DNA from: Lojkania enalia
Lineage: Eukaryota; Ascomycota; Dothideomycetes; Pleosporales
Length of the DNA stretch: 64,000 nt
NCBI GenBank assembly: GCA_010094045.1
Contig: ML986609.1
Location: 236,689 to 300,688 of the forward strand
Direction of reading: 5' to 3'
The notes beneath the pieces were generated by a model. It worked only from the letters and a program-made list of their open reading frames with translations. It was not told the DNA's origin and searched no databases. The stretch's first letter is position 1; the number at the start of each line of letters is the position of its first letter. The position numbers were made by a program, and so were the translations under genes. Shown one piece after another: positions 24,989 through 36,596 of this stretch.

Positions 24989-27900
24989 TAATAGTTGTAC
25001 TAATAAAGCGAGCTTTAAAAGTTAAGAATACTTCTCCCTTATTTATTTTTAGGACCTAAAACGTTTATTATACTTCTATCTCTTTATTAGACTAGTAGAT
25101 AGGTATAGATTAGGTTAAGGTTAGGGTTTTACGTAAGTAGGGTAGGGTTAAGGTTAGAGTCTTACTAATTAACCTAGAGTATAGGTAGAGTTAGAATAGC
25201 TACTTAATAATAGAGTATAGGTTAAGGTAGAATTATATAGACTAGGTTTTCTTAGAGTCTAACTAATTAATATACTTTAGAAAGTAGCTTAGTAAGAGTA
25301 TATATAGTATAATATTCTAAGGCTTTATTATAGCTATTTATTATAGATTAGACTAATCTTACTTTATTAGATTCTTGAGTAGTACGCTGTAGTATATTAT
25401 AGATTATAGTAGTACGCTCTTTAACTATTAATTTTATATAGCTTAATCTAATATAATAATATATTTATAATAGTAATTTATTATATAAATTATAGAGGTT
25501 TATAAATTTCTCGATAAATATACTTTTATAGAAGCTCCTTATTAGTAGTAGTACTAGAATTAATATTCTTCTAGTTAATCTTCTAGTTAATCTCTAGTTC
25601 TTTATTATATACCTAGACTAGAAGTTTAAAAAGATCTATAACCTTATTAGTACTATAAAAAGGGCTTAGCTTACTAGTATTTTAGGCCTCTATAGCCTAG
25701 TATACCTCTTTAGTATGATAGTCCTCTCCGCTTATTATATATTTTAGAAATATAATATCTTAGATTCTCTATATAGTAAGATAATATCTCCTATCTCTAA
25801 TTATATTTCTAGTAGTATTAAAAACCCGCTTAATACTAACTCCTATAATCTATATTAGGAGAATATCTCTTATAACCTAAGTAAGCCGCGGATACTAATA
25901 TTTATTTACTCTCTACCAGCCTAATACATTAAAGTTACGACCTTAAATAGGAGGTATATTTAGATAACTTTCTTCTTCTTAATAAGTTGGTCCTTTCTCT
26001 TCTTCCTCTAACTCTCCCTCTCCCTCTCCCTCTCCTACGTTATATAGATCCTGGCCTAGAAAACTTAAGGAGCTATTTAAAGATAAATATTGTAGAGATA
26101 GTTTATAAAACTACTTATTACTTTATACTTATTAAGGTCGGGGTATTATAGATAAGGTATAGCCTAGTATATCCTTATTATAGCAATTAAGATATTTAAG
26201 AAATTGTTAGCGATAGGTTTCCCTATACTAAAAGTTTTAAATCTTATCCTATAGTTATAGTTAGAAGCTAATATAATAAATAACTGTAATAAAAGTACTT
26301 TATATACTATAAGCTTCTAAAATAGATCTAAAATCGTTGTATAGTTAAATAAGTAACTATACTTTATATCTATTTTTAAGTAGTATTTACTTAATTTAAA
26401 TCGACCCTTCTCTACTACAACTCTTACTACTATTAGCTAATCTAAGTTACTCTCTACATCTTTAGCTAGATCTCTATTTATATTATCTAGGAAATTAAAG
26501 AGCCTATTATATATTTGCTAAATATACTAGATCTAAGGCTTTATATTTTTACTAAATACTTTAGTTACCTTTTTAAAATTGTTGAGTAGGTCTATAATTA
26601 GTATTAAGTAGTACTATTTAGTAGCAGATAGTTAAAGTTACTAGAGATTATAGAAATCTACCTTAGCGTTCTTATTATTACTAGATCTCTAAGTAGGAAT
26701 CTTTAAGTTAATTTTATATTAAAGCTAGTTGTTAATATATTACTTAAGGTCTACTACTCGGTTATATATATTAAATATCGAATTCTATTAAGTTGAGATA
26801 TTTCTTATTATAGATAGCTAGTACTTAGGTAGTAGGGAGCCCTATAAAGTAATAAAACGCTTATAGCGCTATAGTAATCGATTAATTACTTTATAAATAG
26901 CTCGAATCTAACTAGAAATTAGTATATAATAACTGTAATAACTAACTATAATAAAAAGCTATACCTTATAAAGAGAATTTAGGATAGAAATCTATATCCG
27001 GATCTTATTTATATTGCGTTGCTGTAAAGTTCCTCTATTTTCTATTTCTTTAGGGGGTGCGAGCTTAAAATAGTAAATAATTTCCTAAACAACAAGATTG
27101 ATAATATAAGTAAAGTATAGAATTATATTCTCCTCGCAATTCTATTTAATACTATCTTTACGTAGTTTCTCTTATATTATATATATAAGTATACTATTAT
27201 TAGTAGTATTATCGTAGGTAACTACTAGTAATTGTTGTTATATATTTATATTTAATAGAATATATAGTACTTCTATTACTATAGAAGTACTAGTATAGCT
27301 TCCTTAAATAGGAATAAAATTAAGTAGTCTCTTATAGAACTCCTAGTCCTGATTAATATAGTACTCTTTTACTATAAGGAAACTAAGGTAGTTCTTTATA
27401 AACTAGGTATTAAACGCGATTAATATCTTTATACTTTAGCTAAGGTTATATAAAAGAGAGGACTAAGCTACTATAATCTTATACTTAAATAGCCCTATAA
27501 AACTAAATCGGCTAATTAATATAGTATCTAGTTAAAAGAATTAAATAAATTGTTAAAAAGATAGGTAATCTACTATTTAGAAAGACTAGTTATTATTAAT
27601 AATAATACGGACTAATTTATACTTAAAAACGCTAGTAGAGTATAGTAATATAATCGGATCTTTATTATCAGGAGGCCTAACTATAGGTATATAGAACCTA
27701 TTATACTTAGAAGCTAGAGTTTTTAGACAGGCCTAGGATCTAAAATAATTTATTAGATACTTTATACTATTATAATTCTTATTTAGATATATAAGTTAAA
27801 GGCTATAGTAGTAATAGAATATAAATAGGTAACTATCTAGAAATTATATAGCTTCCCTAAATTGTCTCTAGATTTTACTATAATAAGTAGCTAAATTCTA

Positions 27901-28224
27901 CTTTAGTTTATTAAGTATATTTAAAGAGTCCTAAGCCTATAGTATTAATTCCTACTATACTATCTATATATTAATAAGCTCTATTACCTTCTATCTATCT
28001 TCTTTATCCCCTATCCGCGGATATATAATTAGCTGATAGGTTTCTTAGAAGCCTTAATAGGAAATTAATAGAGCGTTAATTATAAGATACTAGATTTATA
28101 TTAGTATTAATATAACTATAATAAAATGCTGTAATAAAGAATAGTAGAGGTATTATAGTATTACGGGTATATAAGGAGTTAGGGTTAACGATTAAAAGTA
28201 TCTAGCTATAAATTATATTTGTAG

Positions 28225-28258
<34 letters not shown>

Positions 28259-31200
28259 ATATATATAAAACTCTAGTAAAATAGTAGTATATTATACTAT
28301 TATATTAAGTATTTATTTTTAGAGATAATAGGTTTTATTACTAAACGGTATACTAATACTATACTCTTAGTAGTATATAGGAGTCTGCTGCAGTATATTA
28401 TAGAATACTATAGTCTAGAAAATACTATAAAGTATAGTAAATTACTATTATATACTATAAAATATAGTTAATTACTATTATTTAACGTACTGTAATATAC
28501 TATAAGATACTATAGTATACTACCTAGAATCTAATAACTACCCTAGTCTATTTTACAATATACTACTATAGTCTATAATATAGTATAATATACTACCCTA
28601 GTTAATTAAGTTTATATATATAGGGAAGTAGTATAAATAAAATTTATATAGTATTAGAGAAGTGTATTAGATTTTCTTCTACTAACTACTAGTAGTAAGA
28701 GCTAAGCTAATCCTTATTTATTAAAATATTATTATCCGAGAAACTATTAAAGTCGGTTATATCTTTATCTAAAAAGCCTTTAAAAGTACTATCTAACTTC
28801 TTACTTAATATCTTATACTTATCCTTATATTATATAAGCTTAGCCTTAATTTTAGAGTTATTATTAACCTCCTCTTCACACTTATCGCTTTTAATACCCT
28901 TAATATAGGGTAAGTTCGAATCGAGAAGAAGATTATTATCGAATTAATTATATACTGATAGAGGCTTTTAATATCTAGGGTAGTAATTAGTATATATCTA
29001 TAATAAATAGATATAATAAAAAATATAATAAACTTACTTCTACTCTAGCTCTAAGACTATAGCTAACTCTTCCTTAGATAGTCCCTTAACAAACTCTTAC
29101 TATTTATTTTAAACATCCTTACTTTTAAAGCTATTATTTTATAGTTTAAGAAGGCTATCTTAGTATATCTTATATATAACCTTCTATACAGCCCCTCTAG
29201 AGCTATATACCTGTAATAGACTATAAGCTAATTCTTATATAGTAGATGCATCTTTCTCTTAACTAGTAACCTTTAATAGAACTGCTTAGTAACGTCTAAG
29301 GCTAATCTCTTAGTCGATATACTCCTATTTTAAGTAGACAGCCTTTAGCCTTACTTCTAACTAATTACCTATTTACTTATAAGTATATATATATATAATA
29401 AATAATTGTAATAACTTACTAGACTTATAATTGTTAAAGCGCTTCTCTACTATAGCTTTACTAGCTTTATCTAATATCTTTTTTTTTCTTCTTCCCCTAG
29501 TACTATATATTTAGCACTTTTCTATAGCTGCCTCTTCTTAGCACTCTTAGCAGAGCAATCAGTAGTATAGGTACTCTTAATAGCCTTTTCCTTAGTAGTA
29601 AGTAATATAGCCTTATCTCTCTATTAGATAGCGTACTTAATATTACTAAATATACCCTTAAAGGGTACTATAAGGTTAGTTAGACGGCCTTTTTAAGAAC
29701 TAGCTTAACTACGTAGTAAAAAGACGTATTTAATTTTATAATCTTCTAACTACCAGCTCTATATTTATTAGTAAACTATAATAAAAGACTAGTATAATTA
29801 CTTACCTATATTAACTTCGCCTACTTATCTTAATTAAAGCTAACTAGTAGCTCTAATAACTTTAATAGTAGTAAGCTATCTAGACTATCGAGAAAATTAT
29901 CATTAATAGACTCTACTTTAATAGTCGATATTTTATAGAAACTATAATAAAAGTATATAATAAATCAAAGATTTAGAGTTGTACTAATAAGAGTATAGTA
30001 GAAAGAAGAGTTATAGTAGGGTGTTAGACTTAACGCAATAAGCGTATATACTACCTACTAGTATAGATTAAATAGAAGTAATAATAAAATATATACACAT
30101 CTAAATAAATATAAAATATTAGCCGGTTTAGTATAAAAAACTATTACTAAAAAGCGTAATACTAGTTCTATAAAATAGTAAGTTATTATAGTTTTTTATT
30201 ATAGTATTCTTATAATATATACCTAAACATCTTATTAGCTTTACTTTATAATCCTAATTTAGTACTAGCTCTTAGAATATATATATCTTAGCATCTATAT
30301 TTATATTTTAGGTATCTATTAATAAACCTCAACTTAGCTTTATACTACTAACCTTAATTATCGATATTAACTACTCTACTCTACTAAAATTAACACGTAA
30401 TATCTCGTACTCGAGGAATAGTATAATTTAAAATCGTTCTAATAGGTAGTAAGTCTCTCTAAAAGTAGCTTACTATTAAATTAGCTTATAAGGTACCTAT
30501 ATTAGTAAAGCCTGTACTAGTAAAGCGTTACTATCGCCTTAGAAGTAAGTTATTATAGGTTTTTATTATAGTTATATACTAATAGGATATAGCTGTCGTA
30601 CTTTAACAGATTAAATAATATTAGAAGAGTACTAAACTTCTCTTTTAAAAACTTCCTTTTTTATAGCTAATCTATAAAATTACTACTATAGTTTAGGAGA
30701 ATATCTATAGTAGTAAGATACGTTAGTAATAGAGCGTAATTAAGGCTTTTTAAGAGTTTACTAAAGTTTTTTTTATTAGGTTCTTTAAAGGTATATATTT
30801 TTTTATATAATTTATACTATATAATATTAACTATACTAGACTATAATATAAATATAATTTACGTAAAGTAGATTACTATCTAAAATAAAAATATATATTT
30901 AGTAAAGCGATACTATAAGAAGTTTAGTCTTCTATTAGATTAGAGTTATAATCCCTAGATAGTCTTAGACTTAAAAAAGGCTACTTTAAATAAAACTAGT
31001 TCTCTACTATATTAATTTATAGTAATAAATATTTAATATATAATATATAATAAATATATAATATATAATTATTTCCTATAATTATAGAAGAATCCTATAA
31101 AGTACTTCTATCTTAATCTTATACCCCAGCGCTAAGAACCCTACCCTAACCTTAACCTTAATATTAAGAACTCCTACTTAACTTATACTCTAGCGCTAAG

Positions 31201-31300
31201 AATTCTACCTTAACTCTAACTCTAGTACTAAGAACCCTAAACTTAACCTTAACCTAGGTAAGGTACTATATACTCTATTTACTAGCCTACTCTTTATTAC
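24989..31300 (-). mobile_element. hAT transposon relic in a repeat block (outer limits uncertain)
   Basis: The minus strand from about 28,000 to 25,740 reads as a degraded hAT transposase. Around 27,350-27,430 are SIKILIAFNT and LSFLIVKEYY, equivalent to the conserved LD-WTS and LAI-G-YI blocks. Around 27,200-27,300 is LLVVTYDNTTNN, the conserved T-DNA-NN block. Near 25,800-25,860 is GVSIKRVFNTTRNIIR, the C-terminal dimerisation block (GVERxFSxAR). Degenerate telomere-like repeats occur in opposite orientation at 25,110-25,240 and 31,120-31,265 and may be its inverted ends. Bases 28,600-31,100 contain no recognised domain, so a second element may be included. Confidence 0.6.
28225..28258. repeat. 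(ACT)n microsatellite
   Basis: About eleven uninterrupted ACT units within RIP-mutated repeat DNA. The array is followed by AT-rich low-complexity sequence with many short TATAGTATACTA-like palindromes to about 28,600. Confidence 0.95.
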
Positions 31301-32246
31301 CTATAATAAAATATAATTATAAAAGTAAAACTATTTTTTTAGTATTTTTAAACTAATACTAGCCTAATTTAACTAGATATTTTAGCTCTAAATACCCTTT
31401 TACAGTACTAGAAGTATATCTCTATACTAATACTATATATATATACTCTATTTAATAGTAATCTATATTAATCTTAAGTTGGTCTAGAATTAAAGCTTAC
31501 TATTATTTAAATATAGGTTTACTACTATTTATAAGACTTTTAATCTTAGACGTATATTTAATAAAGTAGACTTAAAGGGGCTTAGAAGTAGCTAAGAGGT
31601 TTTTTACTAGAGGAGTTATAAAAGTTTCTTAGCGTATTATTAGTACTAATTTAGTAGTTTATAGAGGTTAATTAGAACTAATAGTTCTCTATTATATTAA
31701 GTATATAATCTTCTCTTATAAAATTATAATTTATTTCTTAAGAGTTAGTTTACTCTAATTTCTCTCTAAATTAGATAGGTTTTTTACTATAGGTCTTATA
31801 GAGAGGGGTCTATCTATTATAGGGCCTCTTATAAACGGTAACGGTTATTCTATATACGTAGATAGAAGCTTACTTTTACTATAACTTACGCGTATATTAA
31901 TTCTAGTATAGAAATTAGAAGGTAAATTATAGTTAGATATTAGCAGTTACCTCCAATTCTAATAGGTTATTAGTAGTCTTTAAGTTTCTACCTAGGTGTA
32001 CTCTACGCGGCTTTTCCGAAGGTAATCCTAATTATAGAGGATAGGAAGTTCTAAACCTAAAGGTTTTAGTTAATAGAAAATCTCTAAAATTCTATCTAGG
32101 TAACTAAATAATTTAATATAATAATATATAAGTATTATAACCTAAACTAAATCGGGTGTATTTTAAATTTAGACGTATTTAAATAAACAATCGATGCGAT
32201 ATTATTAAAGAGGCTATTACTAGTAGTATTAAGTTTTTCTATATAA
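31301..32246 (-). mobile_element. AT-rich stretch beside the right Gypsy-3 LTR, probable 5' internal region
   Basis: No open frame and no recognised domain. By position it should be the leader and gag start of the minus-strand Gypsy-3. I could not identify a convincing tRNA primer-binding site next to the LTR. Confidence 0.35.
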
Positions 32247-32525
32247 TGTAACGGCGCAGGCAAGATAATAGGTCCGAATACAGTACAAATCCACTTAGAG
32301 GCATATAAGAGTGCGTGGGGGATTAGGGACCTGGGAATTCCATTGATATCTATAGGCCTTGTACGAAAGGATATAGAAAAACTACTAAGCTACTTATAAG
32401 GGAGTGTACAACTATATACGGAAGGGAAAAGGGGTAGAACCGGGGGTAGGATAAGATAAGCGAAAAGCTTTGGGATAAGGTTGTATATGAAGCTTTTCGT
32501 GGAACGATTTCTTTGCATCGTTACA
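32247..32525 (-). repeat. Gypsy-3 5' LTR (nearly unmutated copy)
   Basis: 279 bp beginning TGTAACGG and ending TCGTTACA, so the canonical TG...CA ends are intact. It keeps many C and G bases that are T and A in the copy at 7,840-8,118. It is followed by GGAAT at 32,526-32,530, which pairs with AGAAT at 7,835-7,839 as a target duplication changed by one G-to-A step. Confidence 0.8.
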
Positions 32526-32908
32526 GGAATAACTCTTGGGCCGAGAGCTTAGAGGGGGGGAAATAGTGTTATGGATACCTCGCACTAGAACCTATTAAAG
32601 TATAGGACTCTATATAGTTAAGCGAGCGGGGTTAGTCACGTAAACGGCTCAGCGACTTAGTCGAGACGGAGCTACTAAGCCCGCTCAGTCGTTGAGCGGC
32701 GACTGAGTAGGAAGAATAGTAGAGGAACCAAATTGTATTTAATGACCTTACGACTCCAACCTTCATAGCTCTTCATAATCAACTTGAATATCCTTCGCAC
32801 ACTCTACTTGCGCACTTCTATCACAAACCCACAAGAATAACCCCAGCAGCACGTGATCACTCTTAGTCATCACCCTGTCCTGCACACGGCCAATCAGAGG
32901 CCGTTACA
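32526..32908 (+). mobile_element. Gypsy-1 3' end: polypurine tract and lightly mutated 3' LTR
   Basis: Bases 32,526-32,566 match the internal sequence just before the 3' LTR of the Gypsy-1 copy at 54,812-54,852 and contain a purine run (AGAGGGGGGGAAATAG). The LTR follows at 32,567-32,908: it starts TGTTATGG, ends GGCCGTTACA, and is 342 bp. LTRs of the same family at 54,853, 56,595 and 57,199 are far more AT-rich. The sequence after it is ordinary gene-island DNA. The internal part resumes at 7,839 on the other side of Gypsy-3. Confidence 0.75.
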
Positions 32909-33549
32909 GACGGTATCCGAAACAACCTGCAACCGGATAACTTGCTGCCGTATTGTAAGCAGGAGGGGGTGGAGACCGTATAGGGTGGTATAGATCGATG
33001 TATTAATGAGGTCCCTTGACCTCTCGGTCAAGGTACGGCTGGAGAATATAAGACTGCTTAGTCAAGGGCTGCACAGCTGACCAGGCACGTGACCTGAGCT
33101 TACACGTATAGAAGTAGGAAATCGTACTCAGCAGACTCGGCAAATCCCTCTCACATAAAAAGCATGTTTTGACTTCTATCTCTATGGGAATTCGGCTCTA
33201 ATTGGGGCAGTTCATCTTCTGTTTTAAGTTGTTCACCAGGAAAAGAAGTAAGGATTATTTTCAACGCTGAAACAAAATACCTAACAAGCATTGATCGACT
33301 TTAAGAGGCTATTTAGCCCGAAAAGTCTCTCGGACAGCGGAGATTATCTGGTACGGGCAAATGCTAAGCTACATCCGTCTCTAGCCAACGGAGTTTAGCC
33401 CTTTCTCCGAATACCGAAGACTAGCTTCGAGCATCTTTTATTATCTAACAATGGCCTTTAAAATCTCAAGCTCCCAACTACTAGAAACCCATTCCATGTA
33501 TCGCAAAGTAATCGTTCCATAAGGAATAGGCAAACCCGTCAACATTATA
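32909..33549. other. Intergenic region at the left edge of the gene island
   Basis: Base composition returns to normal. It holds a perfect 8-bp inverted repeat CCTTGACC-TCTC-GGTCAAGG at 33,014-33,033 and a CACGTG palindrome near 33,085. The second half should include the promoter and 5' UTR of the downstream transcription factor. I see no gene. Confidence 0.6.
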
Positions 33550-35118
33550 ATGCCCTTCCCAAGCACTGCATGCCAAGAATGCCGGACACGCCGTATCAAA
33601 GCACGTCCCTAATCATGCCTCCACAACTCCCATTATTCTAACACTTAACAGTGTGACGGAGCAACGCCAGTATGCCAGCGGTGCGCAAGATCAGGGCGCA
33701 TTTGTCAGGGAGTCAAGCCCGCATTTTCGATCATCCATACTGAAAACGCGTACGCTAGTGGACAAAAAAAGCGACCACGAGGACCGCGAACATCCCCAAA
33801 GGCCCTACCCAAGGAGACTTTGGCCAGCATATTACCACGACAGCCATACGATCTACAAACAGAAGCTGTGGTGTACTACGTGCGTTTTCATCTTGAGAGC
33901 TGCACGAACGTGCCTGGTATTCTTACCTCGTTCCGCGACGACTTAGTACCGATATGGACATCAAAGGCAGGGGAGCAGGTTTTGGATTTGGCGATATCGT
34001 CAGTTGCACTAGCCATGTTTTCGCGGATGAGGGGCTGCGCGCCCGCAGCCATTGAAGCGTCAAAAAAATATGAAAAACTGTTGCGAGCTCTACATACCTC
34101 AATCAGCTCGCTCAGCGCCAACAACATTGAAGTATGTCTCCTGGCAAGCCACCTAATGGCCATGTACGAAGATATATTGCAGACCCCGGACGAGACCGAG
34201 AAGGGGGAGTTTGTTAATGGGTTGAGGAGTGTGAGACATCATGATGGAATGCTGGCGCTACTGAAGTTCTGGAAGGAGAGGTTGAGTGCGCGGAATACGG
34301 CTACGAAGGTTATTAAGCATGCGAGGCGGGCGGCGATTAAAAGTTCGCTATTGAGACGGATGGCGTTGCCGGCATGGCTGGAGAAAGGGGATTTCTTCGG
34401 GGAGCAGGGACTAGAGCTTGAGTATGATATTCTGTGCGGACGGATAGCGCTTTTGCGGCACAAACTGGGAGCTCTTATTGCGGGGAACCTAAATTACGAT
34501 TCAGGCCCGGAGCGGTTTGCGGAAAAGGTCGAAAGTTTGAACCAAGAAGCACAAGCGGTTGATGAAACGATAATGATATGGAGTTCTCATTTCCCGCCCG
34601 CATCCACGTCTCGTCGACATATTCTTTCCAACTCGCCGCGAGAAAAATTCTTTTCGCCAATTGTGTACAGCTATCCTAACCTGATGGATGCCGCAATTTG
34701 GAACCGCTACTACGCAACCCGGGTCCTCATCAACAGCACGCGCATAAATATTCTCCAACTCATCTCCTCGCCTTCTCTCACCCACCACTCACAACAGTCA
34801 GAATGTCTCTTCACCATTCACGCCATGGCCGATAACATTGCGGCTAGCATTCCCTTCGGATTCGAACGATTCAAAGTCTCCAAAGACGGTGTTTGCTCCC
34901 GTCACGATGGAATTCTTGACGTGTTCATGCATCCGACTGACACGGCTAATCCGTACATGGTAGGTTTGAATATCTATCCGTTGACAATTGTGACCAGTAT
35001 TGCGCACATAGATGAGGAACAGAAGACATGGTTTAAGTCCCAGCTAGCGCAGATGGGGAGAATGACTGGGTATGTCATGTTTGAAAGGGTCGAGACGGAC
35101 CACTGGCTAAAAATGTAG
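33550..35118 (+). CDS. Zn2Cys6 fungal transcription factor, two exons (GC-AG intron)
   Basis: A predicted nuclear DNA-binding regulator of 505 residues. The proposed CDS is 33,550-33,600 joined to 33,652-35,118. Exon 1 encodes MPFPSTACQECRTRRIK and exon 2 begins CDGATPVCQRCARSGRIC. The join gives six cysteines (8, 11, 18, 25, 28, 35) spaced C-x2-C-x6-C-x6-C-x2-C-x6-C, exactly the Gal4-type binuclear zinc cluster. A basic linker (KKRPRGPR) follows. The rest, about residues 80-505, resembles the fungal transcription factor regulatory domain (Fungal_trans_2 type). ATG at 33,550 is preceded by an in-frame TAA at 33,520. Without the intron the cluster would be cut by a TAA. The regulated pathway is unknown. 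It is the gene nearest the left transposon block. Confidence 0.85.
33601..33651 (+). other. GC-AG intron within the zinc-cluster codons
   Basis: A 51-bp intron with donor GCACGT (consensus GTACGT with C for T at +2), branch site CTAAC at 33,638-33,642 and acceptor AACAG. It is phase 0, between Lys17 and Cys18. Removing it restores the third zinc ligand and the full spacing. The size is normal for ascomycete introns. Confidence 0.85.
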
Positions 35119-35606
35119 GTCGCACGATAAGGCGTTCTTCATTTGTATTTATATGTTAAATGTGAAATGAGGTAATTTATCTTAGCAGAGACTCATCATT
35201 TTCGTCCTTCACAGAAACTAGTCACACTTGACAGCTCTATTTTAATATTATATCTTTGTGATTTGCCGTTTTGGCACTTCTATTATGATTAATACCAACA
35301 ATGAATGAGTAGGGACAGCACCACAGATACTATTAGGCAATACCGAACGCGGGCTTCTATCAAAAAAGAAATTACCAAAATCATTAAACTCTTTCTATTG
35401 GCCGACAAGGCATTAACTTGTCCAAACTAGCCAATCGTCGACCCCATTGTTCGAATGAAGGATTCCGTGCGTTTCAGCCCTTCCGCGGGGCTCGGAATCA
35501 TCCTCCCCATCCGGTCCTGAATCTGGAATCTCTCCCATAAACATCATAGACCCATATTTTCCTTTCATCTCTCATTCTCAGTATCTCCATCTGCCCAGGT
35601 CTCGAC
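35119..35606. other. Intergenic region, 488 bp
   Basis: Contains the 3' end of the transcription factor gene and the promoter of the next plus-strand gene. A pyrimidine-rich run (TTTCATCTCTCATTCTCA) lies just before the next ATG, common at fungal transcription starts. Nothing else stands out. Confidence 0.5.
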
Positions 35607-36596
35607 ATGGCGTCCTTCTTCCTGCTCCCTCGCGAACTGCGTGACGAAATATACTTCCTAACACTAGGCCCCACCCGCTACACCTTCACTGACTACAGCT
35701 GTCAATTCCACCTGATCCTTGGAGCTCCCGAAGATGAAGAATACAGTCGCCGCAGTGGAGTACCGTCCTGGGTCTTCGCAAGCAAGCAAATGCTTTCCGA
35801 ATGTCTCGAGCAATTATACGAGCACTCCATTTGCACATACGCGCCGCTCTCCTTCCCCAAAGACGATGCATCTCTGCCAGCGTCTCCGGGAAGGCTTCTG
35901 ACAATCCACCGCACGCGCACATTCTCCCTGTTTACGACCCTGCCCATGTCCCACACATCCGTAAGCCTCGAAGAAGGGGTCTGGAAGGCGGGATCCTTAT
36001 CCTCTATTCTCTCAAACCTGCATGCACTTGGCTCCTGTATTCGCGCCGTAAAACTCACCCTGCTGAACCCGTTCTTGAGCCCCTTGCTTCCTTTAACTCT
36101 TCTCTTCGCCCCGCAAAACGTGCACGTCAACTTCTCACCTCTCCTTTTACTGCGAAACGCGCAATTAACAATCGTGGAATTTATTCTCCCACAGACAGAT
36201 GTCGACTTCGCGATCCCGGAGTCCCTCCACCTCTTCGAGGTTTTGCACATCCTCGTCCAGCGCGAACTACAACGCGTCGGGAGATAGCTCACCACCAGTA
36301 CGGATAGGTCTTCTCATTTCATTATGAAAGACTGGTTAGAGAAGGTCGAGTACGTAGGCGATGAGATGCACTGGGGTCCCAATCCGCAGTTTAAACGTGA
36401 CTGGCATCTGCGCATCAGCCGGACGAGCGGCCCGTCGCAGGGCGACATACAGCATAAAGGCATGGCAACGTTTGAGGATCTGAGCGGCCGGGATCTACAT
36501 CTCGGTTCGCGGAGGGAACTTGGGGGTGGGAGAGTGCAGTGGTATGGCGATGGGTATGGGACTAGGGAGATTGAGTTGCCGGACGGGGTGCTGTAA
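35607..36596 (+). pseudogene. Fungal F-box-like protein with an in-frame TAG after codon 226
   Basis: An ATG in good context (GACATGG) opens a 226-residue frame starting FLLPRELRDEIY, like the N-terminal F-box/2EXR-type motif (LPxELRxxIY) of many uncharacterised fungal proteins. TAG at 36,285-36,287 ends it, but the same frame stays open for 12 codons and then 90 more from ATG 36,324 to 36,596. The second part (KDWLEKVEYVGDEMHWGP) looks like real protein. Either a nonsense change broke a 329-codon gene, or a weak intron (donor GTCCCT at 36,221, acceptor AG at 36,298 or 36,307, both frame-preserving) removes the stop, or the 226-residue protein is complete. Function is unknown; F-box proteins usually pick substrates for ubiquitin ligases. 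Confidence 0.5.

Larger units (their letters stand above)
7840..32525 (-). mobile_element. Gypsy-3: Ty3/Gypsy chromovirus-type relic spread over 24.7 kb by nested insertions
   Basis: The proposed element runs between two 279-bp LTRs in the same orientation (7,840-8,118 and 32,247-32,525), with target duplications AGAAT and GGAAT. The internal pieces read on the minus strand in correct Ty3/Gypsy order when walked from right to left: a Gag CCHC knuckle trace near 22,700-22,740, reverse transcriptase around 19,400-19,900, an RNase H tail near 19,000-19,090, then the integrase C-terminus and chromodomain at about 11,250-11,600. A polypurine tract (complement of 8,119-8,133) lies next to the 3' LTR. 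It is interrupted by Pogo-C, Gypsy-2, Pogo-D, Pogo-B and hAT. The joining of the pieces is inference from order, strand and LTR pairing. Confidence 0.65.

Noticed and set aside
28910..28925. GTTCGAATC as a tRNA B-box
   Set aside because: No matching acceptor stem, A-box or anticodon arm around it; it lies in mutated repeat DNA.
31120..31265. CCCTAA-like runs as an interstitial telomere or chromosome end
   Set aside because: The units are imperfect, few and have an inverted partner at 25.1 kb inside transposon DNA; the sequence continues on both sides.
32247..32525. Interpretation as an independent solo LTR
   Set aside because: Its own flanks do not match each other, but its right flank pairs with the left flank of the LTR at 7,840, and both outer flanks belong to Gypsy-1. 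A two-LTR element fits better.
33888..34163. Minus-strand open frames opposite the transcription factor, and similar shadows opposite the other genes
   Set aside because: They lie wholly inside well-supported genes in other frames and show no domain or start context.
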